Origin: Streptomyces sp. NBC_01288
Lineage (GTDB): Bacteria; Actinomycetota; Actinomycetes; Streptomycetales; Streptomycetaceae
NCBI RefSeq assembly: GCF_035982055.1
Contig: NZ_CP108427.1
Span: 6,509,001 to 6,573,000 of the forward strand
Direction of reading: 5' to 3'
DNA length: 64,000 bases
Within the stretch, counting starts at the first letter, position 1; each line of letters starts with the position of its first letter. The translations under genes were made by a program, and so were the position numbers. Shown piece after piece: positions 26,789 through 34,632 of the stretch. A model generated the notes under the pieces. That model ran no database searches. It saw only the letters and a program-made list of their open reading frames with translations, and had not been told where the DNA came from.

Positions 26789-26818
26789 CGGTGTCACTCG
26801 GTGTCGCTCGATGTCACT
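26789..26818 (+). repeat. Three 10-bp direct repeats, candidate integrase arm-type sites
   Basis: CGGTGTCACT, CGGTGTCGCT and CGATGTCACT follow each other without spacer, 60-90 bases from the att core. Tyrosine recombinases of tRNA-integrating phages use short direct repeats at this distance as arm-binding sites. Confidence 0.5.
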
Positions 26819-26923
26819 GGAAACCCCCCTCTGTTCCCGTGGGAACGGGTCGGTCTTGCAGTGTCGCAGGGCGGGCGCCCACTGAGTGCAGAACGGCCTT
26901 ACCGAACCTCACGGGAAACGACA

Positions 26924-26948
26924 GCGCCCCCGCGCGAGGCGGGGGCGC
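26924..26948. terminator. GC-rich hairpin in the phage left end
   Basis: GCGCCCCCGC and GCGGGGGCGC pair perfectly over 10 bp with loop GCGAG. It lies between att and the first phage gene and may stop transcription entering or leaving the prophage. Confidence 0.55.
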
Positions 26949-27051
26949 CGGCGGTCCCTCCCGTCCGCCTGGGGGGGCTGACACGGGAGGGCCGTGGGTG
27001 AAGGGGGTGTGCTCTGGGTTCGTGCCCACTCCCTTTCAAGATCACACAAAT

Positions 27052-27065
27052 TAGGGTCGACCCTA
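27052..27065. promoter_or_regulatory. 14-bp palindrome, candidate operator of the adjacent XRE gene
   Basis: TAGGGTCGACCCTA is a perfect palindrome in an AT-richer stretch 36 bases before the XRE start at 27101. Position and symmetry suggest an operator of that repressor or of a regulator elsewhere in the prophage. Confidence 0.5.
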
Positions 27066-27100
27066 TTCCTTGCTGATCATGGGGTCGCGAGCGTTGACGG

Positions 27101-27376
27101 GTGTCTCGTCCAACTCCACCCGACGATCGGGTCCTCGCCCGCCGCCGCCAGGTGGGGGAGCAAATCCGTCATGTGCGCGAGGCCCACAACCTCAGCCAGC
27201 CCGACGTGTGCGGGCGAGCTGGGATCGACGTCGCTACGTACAGCCGGATCGAGGGTGGCCGAGCGTCGCCCCTCCTCGACACCCTGATCCGTATCGCTGA
27301 CGCAATGGGCGTCGAACTCGCCGAGCTCGTACGACTGGCGGCCGCCCCCGACGGGGGCCCGGGGACGGCCGCGTAA
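27101..27376 (+). CDS. XRE-family helix-turn-helix regulator
   Basis: 91 residues from GTG 27101. Residues about 15-70 form a classic XRE domain: VGEQIRHVREAHNLSQPDVC, then GIDVATYSRIEGGRASP and LDTLIRIADAMGVEL. It is small enough to be a Cro- or repressor-type phage regulator. The ribosome site is weak (GACGG). It reads away from the att site, opposite to the structural genes. Confidence 0.8.
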   Translation: MSRPTPPDDRVLARRRQVGEQIRHVREAHNLSQPDVCGRAGIDVATYSRIEGGRASPLLDTLIRIADAMGVELAELVRLAAAPDGGPGTAA

Positions 27377-27417
27377 TCCCGCTCCCGGCGCGGTCGGCGG
27401 CGCGACCGGGAGCGGAG

Positions 27418-27657
27418 CTATTCGTGCCACTCGATTCCTCTGGTGTCAGTGAGAGATGTGCGCCCGTTGTAGTAGTCGACGTGCCGCCGGTCGCTGTGCG
27501 GCAGCCTGCTGCAGTGCGCACCCCCGTCCGGGCGCTCCAGCCAGCAGCGCCCCGCCGCGCGTCCACCGGACTGCTCAGCCCGACGGAACCGGTCGATCAA
27601 AGAGGTTTCGGCATCAACCCGCTCCTCCCCTTGCGCGGCGGTGGAGGTGACGGTCAC
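27418..27657 (-). CDS. Small hypothetical phage protein with Cys/His cluster
   Basis: 79 residues from GTG 27657, overlapping the stop of the gene at 27654 by four bases. The middle contains GRCWLERPDGGAHCSRLPHS, a C-x-H-C-x-H-type spacing that might bind zinc. The C-terminus is VDYYNGRTSLTDTRGIEWHE. No family is recognised. It is last in a four-gene overlapping operon (29217 to 27418). Confidence 0.6.
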   Translation of the reverse strand: MTVTSTAAQGEERVDAETSLIDRFRRAEQSGGRAAGRCWLERPDGGAHCSRLPHSDRRHVDYYNGRTSLTDTRGIEWHE

Positions 27658-28436
27658 TGGGGCACCTCGCGGAGGTAGGCGATCACGTACGGCCGTTGGT
27701 CGACGGCGGGGTTCCAAGGACGGCGGTGGTCCAGGAGGCCGTAGCCAGCGATACGCAGGACGCGGCGCACCCGGGCGATGGCGCTGTGCCACTCGTCCGC
27801 GGAGGCGGTCCGGCCGCCAGTCCACATGACCATCCACGCGCCGGTGGAGTACGGCGGCCAGTGGTGGGTTTCCAGAGTGCGGCTGACGTAGCTCTCCAGG
27901 TGGCTGTCCCCCAGAACCTTGTGGAGACGCCAGCTCGGATCGCGTTCGGGCCACTTGTAGGTGGGGTGCACCTCCAGGTGGTCCCAGCCGTCGGCGGGGC
28001 TGGGTGCCAGGGTCGCGCCGACCGGCAACCGGGCTGCGATCAGCGGCTGGTACCGATCGACGCCAGGTGTCCGGCGCGGACCGGGCGTCCGGACCGCGTA
28101 GCCGAGGGATTCGAGTCCGGCCGTGACCACTGCCAGCCTGGTCTGCCAGTGCTCGTCCTGCTCGGATGGGGGGATGTCGTGGTCGGGGTACCAGTCGACC
28201 TCGACGCACAGGTCGGAGGTGGCCGGCCAGAGAGCCTGGTGGAGGCCGATGGCCCGGCACCAGCCGTGTCCTGGCGGGATCTGCCGGGACACGATGGGCG
28301 ATCTGCCCTGTGTGCCGGTCTGCACCCAGTGCTCGCCGAGCCGGAGCTGGTCGAGCTGGTGGTTGACGAGGGCGGCGGCGCTGCGGATCGGGTCCGCCGG
28401 GTTGTAGACGACGGTCGTGGGCGAGGCAATGGTCAT
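27654..28436 (-). CDS. Hypothetical phage/actinomycete protein
   Basis: 260 residues from ATG 28436. Features are LVNHQLDQLRLGEHWVQTG, GWCRAIGLHQALWPATSDLC and a Trp-rich C-terminal half (LETHHWPPYSTGAWMVMWTG). It has no signal peptide or membrane segment and appears to be a soluble alpha/beta protein. It overlaps its neighbours on both sides by a few bases, so it is co-expressed with 28433-28831 and 27418-27657. Function unknown. Confidence 0.65.
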   Translation of the reverse strand: MTIASPTTVVYNPADPIRSAAALVNHQLDQLRLGEHWVQTGTQGRSPIVSRQIPPGHGWCRAIGLHQALWPATSDLCVEVDWYPDHDIPPSEQDEHWQTRLAVVTAGLESLGYAVRTPGPRRTPGVDRYQPLIAARLPVGATLAPSPADGWDHLEVHPTYKWPERDPSWRLHKVLGDSHLESYVSRTLETHHWPPYSTGAWMVMWTGGRTASADEWHSAIARVRRVLRIAGYGLLDHRRPWNPAVDQRPYVIAYLREVPQ

Positions 28437-28831
28437 CGCGGCACCAGCCTGTCGTAGTGGCCGCACAGAGTGCGCACTAGGCGGGCCAGCCGGGATGCGA
28501 TCGACCCTCTGATCGCGTCCGTGTCGCCCGGCCCCAGACCCAGGCGCATCAGCTGTACCTGGCCGACACACAACAGGGCTGATACGCGGTTGGGGTGGCG
28601 CTCGGGGAGCTGCTCGGCCCAGGCCTGGACGGCAGGGATGAGCGTCTCGATGTGCGCTCGGTACGTGGATGCGAACGTCTCCAGTTCGGCGCCGGAGAAG
28701 CGCTTCTCCGGCGCGTCTCGGGACTCGGGGTCGTTGGGGTCCGACCGGGGGATGTCCGCGGCGAGCACGAGCTCGATACTGCCTCGAATGGCCCGGATGT
28801 CCGGGGGCGTGGTAACCACCAGGGTGCTCAT
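28433..28831 (-). CDS. Hypothetical protein, resembles DUF6415
   Basis: 132 residues, mostly helical. The core ETFASTYRAHIETLIPAVQAW followed by RVSALLCVGQVQLMRLGLG and RLARLVRTLCGHYDRL resembles the DUF6415 proteins found beside regulators in Streptomyces. That match is from memory of the pattern and is uncertain. It overlaps both neighbours by four bases. Confidence 0.55.
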   Translation of the reverse strand: MSTLVVTTPPDIRAIRGSIELVLAADIPRSDPNDPESRDAPEKRFSGAELETFASTYRAHIETLIPAVQAWAEQLPERHPNRVSALLCVGQVQLMRLGLGPGDTDAIRGSIASRLARLVRTLCGHYDRLVPR

Positions 28832-29217
28832 GCCGACCGCTCCGCTCCGCTGATGGACGGCGAGCAGTCTTCAAGAGCAGCCCGGAGAGCGTGTGCGTCG
28901 GTGATCCAGTCGCCGTCCCCGGGGCAGACTCGCCAGTGCGGGCCTGATCCCGCCGTGCAACGGGGCGGCGGGATCGTGAGGGTGCCGCCCTTACCCATCG
29001 CCTGTGTGCCTTCGACCGCCCACTCGGCGGCGGTGCCGCGCGCGACGAAGTAGTAGACGACCTCGCTGGGCGGGTACTCAAGTACGGCGCCGCAGCGGGT
29101 CCCCAGGATGGCCATTGCGGCGACGCCGAGCTGGCGCGGTACGCGGATCACATCCCAGGCCTGGCCCGCGTCTTGCAGGGTGCACCCCGCTGCGGTGGGC
29201 AAATGTGTGGTCGGCAT
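28828..29217 (-). CDS. Prophage relative of the conserved protein at 4305
   Basis: 129 residues from ATG 29217 after GAGGAG. The pattern RGTAAEWAVEGT, GKGGTLTIPPPRC, HWRVCPGDGDWITDAHALRAALED follows that of the host protein at 4305-4739 step by step. It is the first gene of a minus-strand operon and is divergent from a TPR-type regulator, the same arrangement as at the host locus. Function unknown. Confidence 0.65.
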   Translation of the reverse strand: MPTTHLPTAAGCTLQDAGQAWDVIRVPRQLGVAAMAILGTRCGAVLEYPPSEVVYYFVARGTAAEWAVEGTQAMGKGGTLTIPPPRCTAGSGPHWRVCPGDGDWITDAHALRAALEDCSPSISGAERSA

Positions 29218-29404
29218 CGTGGCTCCTCGAAGCACGGCGATCAGGTGTGCTTCAGAGTGGTCCTCCTTGAGGCAAGAAACGAGGACTTCAATAGGTCTTC
29301 TCAGTGCATCGAATGGGACTTTCGTTAGCCCTACGGGGTGACGGGTAGCCAGACAGCGGACTCCAGGTGACACTGTCCGCAGCGCTCGACATGGAGGTAC
29401 ACCA

Positions 29405-30631
29405 GTGCCACGGCCCGCAGGCAACACCCGGCTCAAGGCGGCCATGCTGGCGGCCGGATTCGGATCGCAACAGGCGCTCGCCGATGCCCTCGGCGTTGGC
29501 GTCCGTCAGGTACGACGCTGGGCGTCCGAGGACCCGCCGTGGCCGCAGCCGGACCAAGCGCAGGCTCTCACGCGCGAACTCGGTCAGGACCTTGAATCGT
29601 TGGGCTTCACCCCGCCGAACACTGTCCACCCCGATCGCGGCCGCCGCTCCGTTCTCGCGGCCACGGCCGCCGTAGTCGGGCTGGCCGCAGTCCCGACGCA
29701 GACCGTCACTGTGCAACCCGCCACGGTGGCCGCAGACTTCCAGGCCGTCACTCGATCCCACCGGCGCCTGTACTGGTCTGTTGCTCCTGCCACGCTGCAC
29801 CCTGCCGCGCAGGCCCACGGCTCCCTTGGTTGCGCCCTGCTCACGGAGACCGCCGGCCAGACTCGGCGGACCGTTGCGTCAGCACTCGCAGAGTCCTACC
29901 TGCTCGCGGGGCGCATCGAATTTTTCGACATGCGGGACGCCGACCGGGCCGGGAGTACTTTGCTGCTCGCGCTCCAAGCTGCGGGTGAAGCCGACGATCC
30001 GCTACTCGGAGCGGCGATCCTCGCCCACACCGCGTTCATCCCCGCGTGGGAAGGCGATCGCGACAGGGCAGTCGAGCGGATGGTCGCCGCGCGCACATAC
30101 GCCCGCCGAGGTACCGCTTCCGCAGAACTGCTCGCCTGGCTGGACGCTGTTGAGGCGGAGTGCGAGACCCGGTGTGGCAACACGCGCACCGCACTCCATC
30201 TGATCGGGCACGCCGAAGACATACTCAGCGCTGGCTCCGAGCACCAAAGCCCGGACTGGCTGGACTGGTTCAGCCCTGTTCGGCTCGCGGCCTTCAAAGG
30301 CAACACGCAGTTGAAGGCCGGGCACCTACCCCAGGCGAGGGAAACCCTTCTCGGAGTGCTCGACACACTCGATCCGAGCGAGGAGAAGCAGACGACTGTC
30401 ATTCTTGGCGACCTTGCCGCCGTTGAGGCCGCAGCCGGGCACCCGGGCGAGGCATGCCGCTACGCCGTACGAGCGCTCGACCAGCTCGAACGGACCTGGT
30501 ACGCAATGGGTATGGACCGGGTGCGCGAGGTGCGGCGCACCCTTGCGCCGCACCAGCACGAGAAGTGCGTCCACGACCTCGACGAGCGTCTCTACGGTTG
30601 GTCGACGACGGTCAGCGCGCTGTCCCGTTGA
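29405..30631 (+). CDS. Helix-turn-helix regulator with TPR-like domain
   Basis: 408 residues from GTG 29405 (GGAGG upstream). An N-terminal helix-turn-helix reads FGSQQALADALGVGVRQVRRW. A hydrophobic segment (about 85-97) looks like a degenerate signal sequence. Helical repeats (SALAESYLLAGRIEFFDMRDADRAGS, AILAHTAFIPAWEGD) follow up to a C-terminal region with ERTWYAMGMDRVREVRRTL. It probably controls the divergent operon at 29217-27418. Confidence 0.75.
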   Translation: MPRPAGNTRLKAAMLAAGFGSQQALADALGVGVRQVRRWASEDPPWPQPDQAQALTRELGQDLESLGFTPPNTVHPDRGRRSVLAATAAVVGLAAVPTQTVTVQPATVAADFQAVTRSHRRLYWSVAPATLHPAAQAHGSLGCALLTETAGQTRRTVASALAESYLLAGRIEFFDMRDADRAGSTLLLALQAAGEADDPLLGAAILAHTAFIPAWEGDRDRAVERMVAARTYARRGTASAELLAWLDAVEAECETRCGNTRTALHLIGHAEDILSAGSEHQSPDWLDWFSPVRLAAFKGNTQLKAGHLPQARETLLGVLDTLDPSEEKQTTVILGDLAAVEAAAGHPGEACRYAVRALDQLERTWYAMGMDRVREVRRTLAPHQHEKCVHDLDERLYGWSTTVSALSR

Positions 30632-31274
30632 ACTGGCTGATGAGACCGGACAGTTCGAGGAGGCTCTCCACCCGAAAGGTGGGGAGCTCCTTCGCTTCCT
30701 GGGTGTTCCACTGGATCGTCGCCCACGGACCGCGGCGTACGAGCGCGGTCGGCATGCCAACCGCGACGGCCGGCCGGAGGTCGTTATCGACGCGGTCCCC
30801 CACGTAGAGGATCTCCTCGACCTCGAACGGCACAACCTCGGCAACGCGGTCGAAGAACGCGATGTCCGGCTTGCTCGCGCCCCAGTCGTCCGAGGTGCCG
30901 ATCAGGTCCACATCGTTCGTGAACAGCTCGCGCAAAATGCGGCCCGCACGGACGGTCTGGTTCCCGGCGATACCCAACCAGAGGCCGTCGGCGCGGAGTT
31001 GCATCAGCGCCGGGCGGACGTCTGCGTACAGGTCGTCCTCGCCGAAGTGCTCCGGCTTCCCGGCCTCCGCGCGGCGCTCACGTTCGGCGTAGAGGTCGAA
31101 GCCCGGCTGGAACTCCTGGAATGTCTCGCGGTAGTCGCGGCCCTGCGCGATGACCGCGCCGAACATCGCGTGGAAGGTGTGCCGCGGCACGCTGAGCCAA
31201 TCGGCCCAGGTCCCGTACTCCCGGGTCTCGTCTACCAGGCACTCACCGACATCGAACATCACTGCACGAATCAT
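30612..31274 (-). CDS. HAD-superfamily hydrolase
   Basis: 220 residues. Motif I is MFDVGECLVDE, where the second Asp of D-x-D is replaced by Gly as in a common actinomycete subgroup. Motif II is IAGNQT, motif III has K in GASKPDIAFF and motif IV is YVGDRVDNDLRPA. It likely dephosphorylates a small metabolite. Its 3' end overlaps the TPR regulator in convergent orientation. It is cargo rather than part of virion assembly. Confidence 0.85.
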   Translation of the reverse strand: MIRAVMFDVGECLVDETREYGTWADWLSVPRHTFHAMFGAVIAQGRDYRETFQEFQPGFDLYAERERRAEAGKPEHFGEDDLYADVRPALMQLRADGLWLGIAGNQTVRAGRILRELFTNDVDLIGTSDDWGASKPDIAFFDRVAEVVPFEVEEILYVGDRVDNDLRPAVAVGMPTALVRRGPWATIQWNTQEAKELPTFRVESLLELSGLISQFNGTAR

Positions 31275-31299
31275 GGCGGCAGCGTAGCCGGGCGCACCG

Positions 31300-31337
31300 A
31301 AAGGCCCCCTCCCGCCCTGAGGCGAGAGGGGGCCTTT
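31300..31337. terminator. Bidirectional terminator at the end of the late operon
   Basis: AAAGGCCCCCTC and GAGGGGGCCTTT form a 12-bp stem with a 14-base loop. On the minus strand the 3' side ends in TTT. It follows the last lysis-region gene (stop at 31364), so it ends the long minus-strand late transcript before the HAD gene. Confidence 0.8.
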
Positions 31338-31363
31338 CGGTTCGTCAGTGGTGGCGGCCGTCG

Positions 31364-31732
31364 TCAGTGTTCGATCAGGTCTGCGTCTCTGGGGTCCGGC
31401 TCCGGTACCGGAGCACCGAGCCGGGTGATCGTGCTCTTCAGCACCAGCATGTACCGGTAGAGGGCGCCGATGCGTGCTCGGTCGGTGGCGCTGGCAGCTT
31501 CGAGCTGGCGGATCCGGCGCCCCTGCCGTACGACCATGCGGGCGATGCCCTCCACCGTCGTGAGGTCGGCGTCGTCGGGATCGTCTTCCATCGCGGGCGC
31601 GAGCGCTGGTGCTGACGGTCCGGTATCCAGTTCGCCGCCCTTCGAGCGGGTGACCAGAGCGATGACGATCGACGTGACCGACCCCGCCAGGATCGACAGC
31701 AGCCCGAACAGGGTGCCGTCCCCTCCGTCCAC
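31364..31732 (-). CDS. Small phage membrane protein with coiled-coil, lysis region
   Basis: 122 residues from GTG 31732. One N-terminal transmembrane helix (LFGLLSILAGSVTSIVIALV) is followed by an acidic spacer and a helical region (VVRQGRRIRQLEAASATDRARIGAL). This resembles DUF2746-type proteins next to holins in actinophages. It may modulate lysis. Its start overlaps the stop of the next upstream gene. Confidence 0.6.
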   Translation of the reverse strand: MDGGDGTLFGLLSILAGSVTSIVIALVTRSKGGELDTGPSAPALAPAMEDDPDDADLTTVEGIARMVVRQGRRIRQLEAASATDRARIGALYRYMLVLKSTITRLGAPVPEPDPRDADLIEH

Positions 31733-32199
31733 TACGCCCCCTCTCTCGCCGTACGCGCGGCTGTGCGCCGCAGCTGCGCCACCTCCCGCAACAGACTCAC
31801 GTACCGGCGGACCGCGATCGTCAGGATCACCAGGAGTGTCGGCCCGACCAGCCACGTCAGCCCGTTCGTCACGCCCTGCGGGAACTCGCCCAGCGCGCGG
31901 GCCGAGCAGTAGGCGAACGCCCAGATGATCGGTATGCCCGTGGCGGGGATCAGCCCCATCCAGTCCCTGCGATTGGGCAGGACGGCCGCCGCGCAGGACA
32001 ACAGGCCTGACCCGATCCACGCCCACGCCCACACGCACATCGGCGCGATCGACGTGAGCGCGGCCGCCCCGCGTACGGTCCCGTACCTCGGGTCGCCGAG
32101 GAGGCCGATCCCCCAGTTGATCCAGAAGCATCCGACCGCGAGGAGCCCGGCGCCGAGCAGCCCCAGGCGCCGGCCCGCGCTCTGCGCCAGGCGCACCAT
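31732..32199 (-). CDS. Phage membrane protein, four transmembrane helices
   Basis: 155 residues from ATG 32199. Hydrophobic segments include RLGLLGAGLLAVGCFWINWG, APMCVWAWAWIGSGLLSCAA, IPATGIPIIWAFAYCSA and TWLVGPTLLVILTIAV. The C-terminus is basic and helical. In a lysis cassette such a protein is a candidate holin or antiholin. It overlaps the holin-like gene at its start. Confidence 0.65.
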   Translation of the reverse strand: MVRLAQSAGRRLGLLGAGLLAVGCFWINWGIGLLGDPRYGTVRGAAALTSIAPMCVWAWAWIGSGLLSCAAAVLPNRRDWMGLIPATGIPIIWAFAYCSARALGEFPQGVTNGLTWLVGPTLLVILTIAVRRYVSLLREVAQLRRTAARTAREGA

Positions 32200-32519
32200 C
32201 AGCTGTCCAGGCGGCTGCTGTACGCCGAGGTGTTGGTGATCGGGGGCAGCGCGCCGCCGGTGTCGGGGTAGGCCGGCGGCCGCGCCCAGCCGAGGAGGAA
32301 CCCCGCTACGCGCTGTAGCCCGTTGCCGCGCAGCCGGGTACCGATGAACTCGAGGAGGCGGAACGCCACGTAGTAGGCGAGGACCAGGGTGACAGTCACC
32401 GCGCTGGTGACCTTCTCCGAGTCGATGGTGACGCCGGCGCGGACTGCGAGCGTGAGCAGCCACCCGGCGATGAGCGGGACGAGGGTCCGCATGACGGACG
32501 GGAAGAGCGAGGCAGGCAT
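32199..32519 (-). CDS. Holin-like phage protein
   Basis: 106 residues from ATG 32519 (AAAGGTGG upstream). Two transmembrane helices (SVMRTLVPLIAGWLLTLAV and VTSAVTVTLVLAYYVAFRLL) are joined by a short charged turn, with a C-terminal tail. Size, topology and position between endolysin and other membrane genes fit a holin that opens the membrane for lysis. No family motif proves it. Confidence 0.65.
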   Translation of the reverse strand: MPASLFPSVMRTLVPLIAGWLLTLAVRAGVTIDSEKVTSAVTVTLVLAYYVAFRLLEFIGTRLRGNGLQRVAGFLLGWARPPAYPDTGGALPPITNTSAYSSRLDS

Positions 32520-32578
32520 GGGCCAGCCACCTTTCTGTGATGGGGAGTTGGCCCCGGACGTTGAGGTCCGGGGCACGA

Positions 32579-32884
32579 TCAGACGTGGATCCACTCGCCG
32601 TTGCGCACCCAGCCGTGCAGGCCGCAGCAGGACCACAGCAGAGACGGTTCGAGGTGCAGTGGTTCGCGGGAGACGAGGGTGTGCGCGCCGGTACCCGCGG
32701 CTACCCAGCAGCCGTCGTGCACCTTGCGGTCCTCGGGTACGCCCTCCAGGGACCGGCACCAGTGCCAGAACGTCGGGTTGCTCTCCTGGGCGAGCCACCC
32801 GAAGTAGATGTCGTCCGTCAGCCGGGTGACGGTCATCTCCAGGCCGGGCCAGTCGGACGGTGGGGTACCGCGGTCGTGGCTCAT
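32579..32884 (-). CDS. Hypothetical phage protein, DUF6527-like pattern
   Basis: 101 residues from ATG 32884, overlapping the endolysin stop. The pattern SNPTFWHWCRSLEGVP, then PSLLWSCCGLHGWVRNGEWI, recalls DUF6527 proteins of actinophages, with paired Cys/His residues that may bind a metal. The assignment is tentative. It is translationally coupled to the endolysin. Confidence 0.6.
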   Translation of the reverse strand: MSHDRGTPPSDWPGLEMTVTRLTDDIYFGWLAQESNPTFWHWCRSLEGVPEDRKVHDGCWVAAGTGAHTLVSREPLHLEPSLLWSCCGLHGWVRNGEWIHV

Positions 32885-33807
32885 CACGCCACGACGGTGA
32901 ACAGCCCAGTCTGGGAACCGAGCTTGCCGAGGGAGGTCTTGCCGGGGATGCCGTTGGCGTCGTCGCCGGTGTAGCCGAGGTGGCGCTGCCACTTCGCGTA
33001 CGCGGCGACGGTGGTCGAACCGAACGAGCCGTCGCCTGCGTAGGTCTTGGCGAGGTAGCCCAGCTTCACCAGGGCGGCCTCGGTCAGGTTCGTCCCCGTC
33101 ATATAGGTGACGTGGCCCTGCTTCGCGGACGGGTCGGCCTTCGCCGCGGCGATGAGCTGCGACAGATCAACACGCGGCCTACTCGGCGTGGTTGGCGTGG
33201 CCGGGCTTCCGCCCGGCTTCGTGGCGAGTTGCTTCTTCACGTCGGCCCGGAAGTCGTCCATGTCGAAGCTGGGGTCGATCTTGCCCGGCTGGACTTCCTT
33301 GTGCCCGGCGACGGAACGTTCCGTCCAGCCGTGCGCCCGGCACAGGGCCGTGGCCCAGAGCACGGCCTGCCGGTACTGGTCCGTCGGGTAGGGGTCCTTG
33401 CCGTTGCCGAGGTTCTCGATCTCCAGGCCGTACAGGACGTCGTTGCCGTCGGCGTTGGCCTGGTCGTCGTGCGGTAGCGGGGACTTCTCGGCGCGCAGCG
33501 CGTTGAGGACGTCGAGGTCGACCAGGCCCGCGTGGTTGGCGCGGCCGGAGCCGATCATCCACAGGCCCTCGGTCTTGCCCAGCCAGGAGTGGCAGAGCGG
33601 ACCGGGCAGATCGGATCTGCCGTTGTAGCAGATCTCCTTGTCACCGTGCCCGGCCGTGTGGTGGATCAGCACGCCGATCACGGGACCGAAGGTCTTGCCG
33701 GTCGCCGAGTCCCGGTTGTGGGTCTTCCAACCGGCGTGCTCGTGAATGGTCAGGCCCTCGGCTCTCAACACGGTGAGTAGCGAGGTTGCGGACAGGGGTG
33801 TGGCCAT
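32884..33807 (-). CDS. Endolysin: N-acetylmuramoyl-L-alanine amidase
   Basis: 307 residues. The amidase_2/PGRP catalytic domain (about 20-190) has zinc ligand H49 or H50 in VLIHHTAGHG, then HSWLGKTEGLWMIG, a second His in NHAGLVDL and a third in VAGHKEVQPGKIDPSF. A Pro/Thr linker leads to a C-terminal wall-binding-like domain ending KWQRHLGYTGDDANGIPGKTSL, similar to peptidoglycan-binding repeats. It cuts the glycan-peptide bond of peptidoglycan to release progeny. Confidence 0.92.
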   Translation of the reverse strand: MATPLSATSLLTVLRAEGLTIHEHAGWKTHNRDSATGKTFGPVIGVLIHHTAGHGDKEICYNGRSDLPGPLCHSWLGKTEGLWMIGSGRANHAGLVDLDVLNALRAEKSPLPHDDQANADGNDVLYGLEIENLGNGKDPYPTDQYRQAVLWATALCRAHGWTERSVAGHKEVQPGKIDPSFDMDDFRADVKKQLATKPGGSPATPTTPSRPRVDLSQLIAAAKADPSAKQGHVTYMTGTNLTEAALVKLGYLAKTYAGDGSFGSTTVAAYAKWQRHLGYTGDDANGIPGKTSLGKLGSQTGLFTVVA

Positions 33808-33829
33808 GCGGCCCTCCTCGGGGCATGAG

Positions 33830-33856
33830 AAAAGCCCCGGCCAGCTGGCTCGGGGC
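33830..33856 (-). terminator. Terminator between tail and lysis genes
   Basis: On the minus strand GCCCCG, inner GCCAGCTGGC and GGGGC fold into a hairpin followed by TTTT. It lies between the gene ending at 33882 and the endolysin start at 33807, so lysis genes may have their own promoter or rely on read-through. Confidence 0.7.
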
Positions 33857-33881
33857 GGACGGTGTGGGGACGTGCGTCGGG

Positions 33882-34124
33882 CTACAGGTCGGCGCTGGTG
33901 ACCGTGATCCGGCTGATGCTGACGACCTGGTAGTCGGCGGCCGCGGCATAGGCCTCGGCCAGCGCCCGGACTGCGGTGTCGGCGGCGGTGAGGTCGGCGG
34001 CGGGCGGGAATCCGGAGACGACGAGCTGGGTGGTGGAGCCGCCGTCCTGGCCGTTGTCGTTGACGGTGACCTGGTACAGCGGGCTGGTGGCGGTGCCTAT
34101 GGGCACGGGAGTCGTGAAGTCCAT
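33882..34124 (-). CDS. Small phage protein
   Basis: 80 residues: MDFTTPVPIGTATSPLYQV, then NGQDGGSTTQLVV and an Ala-rich helix (DTAVRALAEAYAAAADYQVV). It lies in the tail-fibre to lysis interval and may be a minor tail component. No family recognised. Confidence 0.55.
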   Translation of the reverse strand: MDFTTPVPIGTATSPLYQVTVNDNGQDGGSTTQLVVSGFPPAADLTAADTAVRALAEAYAAAADYQVVSISRITVTSADL

Positions 34125-34134
34125 GCGGGGCTCC

Positions 34135-34632
34135 TCAGGCGGCGGCTTCGTAGACCGCGGTCATCCGCAGCTGGTGGGTGGAGGCGAGGGTGACCGGCAC
34201 GGTCGCGGCCAGCTGCGACAGGCTGGTCGTCGTTGCGTTGGTCGACATGAACGGCGACGTTGTGGTCGCGGTGGGGCTGATCACGACCTGCCCGCCCCAC
34301 CGGGGCCCGGCCAGCAGATGTGCGTTGCCGATGTAGGCGGCGCCCGCGTTGGACGCGGCGGCAGGCAGGTCGAAGCTGTAGCCGCCGGAGCCGTAGGTGG
34401 TGGTGCTGCCCATCGTCAGGTTGACGTGGGCGATCACGGTGCGGCCGATCTTCATGTACCGGCCGACGAGGGTTCCGTTGCCGAGGACCGGGTTGGTGGT
34501 GATCGCGGTCCAGTTCGGGGTGTACGTCGACCATGCGGCGAAAACGCTGTTGAACTGGTCGCGGATCTCCTGGTTCATCAGGGCCGCGCTGACCACTTCG
34601 CCGACGACCCAGGTCCTGGGGGCGAATGTCAT
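34135..34632 (-). CDS. Phage tail/receptor-binding protein
   Basis: 165 residues. The N-terminus TFAPRTWVVGEVVSAALMNQ is a recurring opening of actinophage tail-tip or fibre proteins, with an EIRDQFNSVF helix. The rest is beta-rich (IGRTVIAHVNLTMGSTTTYG), like a jelly-roll host-binding head. It would contact the host surface. It overlaps the upstream gene by four bases. Confidence 0.7.
   Translation of the reverse strand: MTFAPRTWVVGEVVSAALMNQEIRDQFNSVFAAWSTYTPNWTAITTNPVLGNGTLVGRYMKIGRTVIAHVNLTMGSTTTYGSGGYSFDLPAAASNAGAAYIGNAHLLAGPRWGGQVVISPTATTTSPFMSTNATTTSLSQLAATVPVTLASTHQLRMTAVYEAAA

Larger units (their letters stand above)
26729..27100. other. Phage attachment-arm region without genes
   Basis: 372 bases between the att core and the first phage gene. 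It holds three 10-bp direct repeats (26789-26818), a GTTCCCGTGGGAAC palindrome (26833-26846), a GC-rich hairpin (26924-26948) and the palindrome at 27052-27065. No protein frame here has support. Confidence 0.55.
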
